DNA from: Cristatella mucedo | Taxonomy: Eukaryota > Bryozoa > Phylactolaemata > Cristatellidae | Length of the DNA: 10,170 nt | Assembly (NCBI GenBank): GCA_009760855.2 | Contig: WPIO01000698.1 | Span: 1-10,170, forward strand | Reading direction: 5' to 3' | In this document: positions 8,731 through 10,170 of the stretch, one piece after another | How positions within the stretch are numbered: position 1 is the stretch's first letter | How the letters are laid out: every line of letters begins with the position of its first letter | Notes under the pieces: model-generated | Seen by the model: the letters and a program-made list of their open reading frames with translations, nothing else | What the model was told of the DNA's origin: nothing | Databases searched by the model: none | Translations under genes and position numbers: made by a program

Positions 8731-9849
8731 GAGTGCTGCACCTTGTTTAAAGCATTTCGCACGTAAATAACACGTTTCGCACGAGTTTGCAGCAGATCGC
8801 GGAATATGTAGAAACTTCAAATCTGCATGTCGGAGCGTGTGCTTGCTGGCAGCAGAGTGCTGCACCTTGTTTAAAGCATTTCGCACGTAAATAACACGTT
8901 TCGCTCCGAGTTTGCAGCAGATCGCGGAATATGTAGAAACTTCAAATCTGCATGTCGGAGCGTGTGCTTGCTGGCAGCAGAGTGCTGCACCTTGTTTAAA
9001 GCATTTCGCACGTAAATAACACGTTTCGCACCAGTTTCGCAGCAGATCGCGGAATATGTAGAAACTTCAAATCTGCATGTCGGAGCGTGAGCTTGCTGGC
9101 AGCAGAGTGCTGCACCTTGTTTAAAGCATTTCGCACGTAAATAACACGTTTCGCACTAGTTTGCAGCAGATCGCGGAATATGTAGAAACTTCAAATCTGC
9201 ATGTCGGAGCGTGTGCTGGCTTGCAGCAGAGTGCTGCACCTTGTTTAAAGCATTTCGCACGTAAATAACACGTTTCGCACCAGTTTCGCAGGAGATCGCG
9301 GAATATGTAGAAACTTCAAATCTGCATGTCGGAGCGTGAGCTGGCTGGCAGCAGAGTGCTGCACCTTGTTTAAAGCATTTCGCACGTAAATAACACGTTT
9401 CGCACCAGTTCGCAGCAGATCGCGGAATATGTAGAAACTTCAAATCTGCATGTCGGAGCGTGCGCTTGCTGGCAGCAGAGTGCTGCACCTTGTTTAAAGC
9501 CTTTCGCACGTAAATAACACGTTTCGCACGAGTTCGCAGCAGATCGCGGAATATGTAGAAACTTCAAATCTGCATGTCGGAGCGTGCGCTTGCTCGCAGC
9601 AGAGTGCTGCACCTTGTTTAAAGCATTTCGCACGTAAATAACACGTTTCGCACGAGTTCGCAGCAGATCGCGGAATATGTAGAAACTTCAAATCTGCATG
9701 TCGGAGCGTGTGCTAGCTCGCAGCAGAGTGCTGCACCTTGTTTAAAGCATTTCGCACGTAAACAACACGTTTCGCACCAGTTCGCATCAGATCGCGGAAT
9801 ATGTAGAAACTTCAAATCTGCATGTCGGAGCGTGGGCATGCTGGTAGCA

Positions 9850-9977
9850 GAGTGCTGCTGCACCTTGTTTAAAGCATTTTCGCACGTAAATAACACGTTT
9901 TCGCACAGTTTGCAGCAGATCGCGGAATATGTAGAAACTTCAAATCTGCATTTCGAAGCGTAAGCTTACTGGCAGCA
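9850..9977 (+). repeat. Unit with CTG insertion and several one-base changes, 128 bp
   Basis: The unit starts GAGTGCTGCTGCACC, one CTG more than usual. It has an extra T in both GCATTTTCGC and CGTTTTCGC, and CACAGTTTG with one base missing. Its end reads CTGCATTTCGAAGCGTAAGC followed by TTACTGG. The TCGAAGCGTAAGCTT markers match the unit at 2252. It directly precedes the truncated unit. Confidence 0.85.
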
Positions 9978-10049
9978 GAATTCGCAGCAGATCGCGGAAT
10001 ATGTAGAAACTTCAAATCTGCGTGTCGGAGCGTGCCCTTGCTGGCAGCA
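9978..10049 (+). repeat. Truncated unit, 72 bp, with a 52-bp internal deletion
   Basis: GGCAGCAGA joins directly to ATTCGCAGCAGATCGC, so the stretch from about unit position 3 to 55 is missing. The lost part contains both TTTCGCACG copies and TAAATAA, and the right arm of the border hairpin is lost as well. The junction shows at most one base of microhomology and retains both GCAGCAGA copies, so it is not a simple recombination between those 8-mers. The join creates GAATTC at 9978-9983, an EcoRI sequence I noticed nowhere else in the window. The rest carries the AATTCG, GCGTGTCGG and GCCCTTG markers of the pair at 2004-2251. Confidence 0.93.
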
Positions 10050-10170
10050 GAGTGCTGCACCTTGTTTAAAGCATTTCGCACGTAAATAACACGTTTCGCA
10101 CGAGTTCAAAGCAGATCGCGGAATATGTAGAAACTTCAAATCTGCATGTCGGAGCGTGAGCTTGCTGGCA
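10050..10170 (+). repeat. Last unit, cut by the window end
   Basis: This unit is 121 bp, ending GCTTGCTGGCA, three bases short of a full unit because the window stops. It reads GAGTTCAAAGCAG where the reference has GAGTTCGCAGCAG. It shows that the array continues beyond the right edge. Confidence 0.93.

Larger units (their letters stand above)
1..10170 (+). repeat. Tandem satellite array, 124-bp unit, about 82 head-to-tail copies
   Basis: The whole window consists of copies of one unit that begins GAGTGCTGCACCTTG and ends GCTTGCTGGCAGCA. Unit starts found by eye include 1, 126, 250, 376, 511, 635, 758, 882, 1006, 1133, and so on to 9978 and 10050. Fifty of the 81 units bounded in the window are exactly 124 bp. 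All copies share one orientation and there is no unique sequence between them. Both window ends fall inside the array, so its true length is unknown. Most units differ from the reference at only a few positions. No gene is supported: the plus strand has stop codons in all three frames in each typical unit, and minus-strand open frames are fragments created by frame rotation. The organisation is that of eukaryotic satellite DNA, possibly centromeric or other heterochromatin. That location is an inference, and I do not recognise the family. Confidence 0.98.

Noticed and set aside
1-10170. CRISPR array
   Set aside because: The period of 124 bp is too long, and there are no unique spacers between short identical repeats. 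The whole unit is repeated.
1-10170. Regular higher-order repeat of several units
   Set aside because: The order of the variant types at unit positions 53, 58, 76, 85 and 108-118 shows no consistent period by eye. Only local pairs such as 2004-2251 and scattered marker sharing are visible.
1-10170. Mobile element or telomeric repeat inside the array
   Set aside because: I found no terminal inverted repeats, target-site duplications, poly-A tails, recognisable transposase or reverse transcriptase coding sequence, or TTAGGG-like runs. Every stretch is accounted for by the 124-bp unit.
1-10170. tRNA, rRNA or other structured RNA gene
   Set aside because: No tRNA-like boxes or rRNA segments were seen. 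The border hairpin is only 6 bp and present at most units, so it is better described as a property of the repeat.

Overview
The window is one uninterrupted array of a tandem satellite repeat. I find no gene, RNA gene, CRISPR array, insertion sequence or unique DNA in it. The basic unit is 124 bp, phased here to begin at GAGTGCTGCACC. All units lie head to tail in the same orientation, and the array runs off both ends of the window. Counting by hand I find 82 units: 80 of roughly full length, one with a 52-bp internal deletion (9978-10049), and one cut by the window end (10050-10170). Of the 81 units with both borders inside the window, 50 are exactly 124 bp. Most of the rest are 123-128 bp, and the outliers are 130, 135 and 72 bp. 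These lengths add up exactly to position 10049.

Such a long array of a nucleosome-scale unit, with low divergence and no intervening genes, is typical of eukaryotic satellite DNA in centromeric, pericentromeric, subtelomeric or other heterochromatic regions. I do not recognise the family and cannot name the organism. The consensus is about 48% G+C with 10 CpG per unit, about 1.4 times expectation, so there is no general CpG depletion.

Each unit alternates conserved and variable segments. Units 30, 49, 64 and 68 are identical to one another and serve as the reference. Positions 15-50 and 62-107 barely change. Positions 51-59 (CACGAGTTCG against CACCAGTTCG and others) and 108-118 (TGCTTGCTGG, AGCTTGCTGG, TGCTGGCTGG, TGCTGGCTTG) carry most of the variation. 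The unit border forms a potential hairpin, GCAGCA-GAG-TGCTGC, and most of the larger insertions sit at or just before it. Variant combinations are reshuffled between units, which points to unequal exchange or gene conversion. I see no regular higher-order repeat.

Region by region: 1-1755 is a length-variable stretch with a 12-bp duplication near 486-509. 1756-3242 is mostly exact 124-bp units, with the TCT/AAAG variant subfamily clustered at 2500-2994 and a divergent unit at 2376-2499. 3243-4860 is regular with scattered single-base changes. 4861-5492 holds the most diverged unit and a disrupted border. 5493-7602 is the most homogeneous part. 7603-9849 is regular with several small insertions. 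9850-10170 has the truncated unit.

The many overlapping minus-strand open frames, typically 87 codons, are a by-product of the repeat length: 124 is not a multiple of three, so the reading frame rotates by one at each unit. They should not be annotated as proteins.
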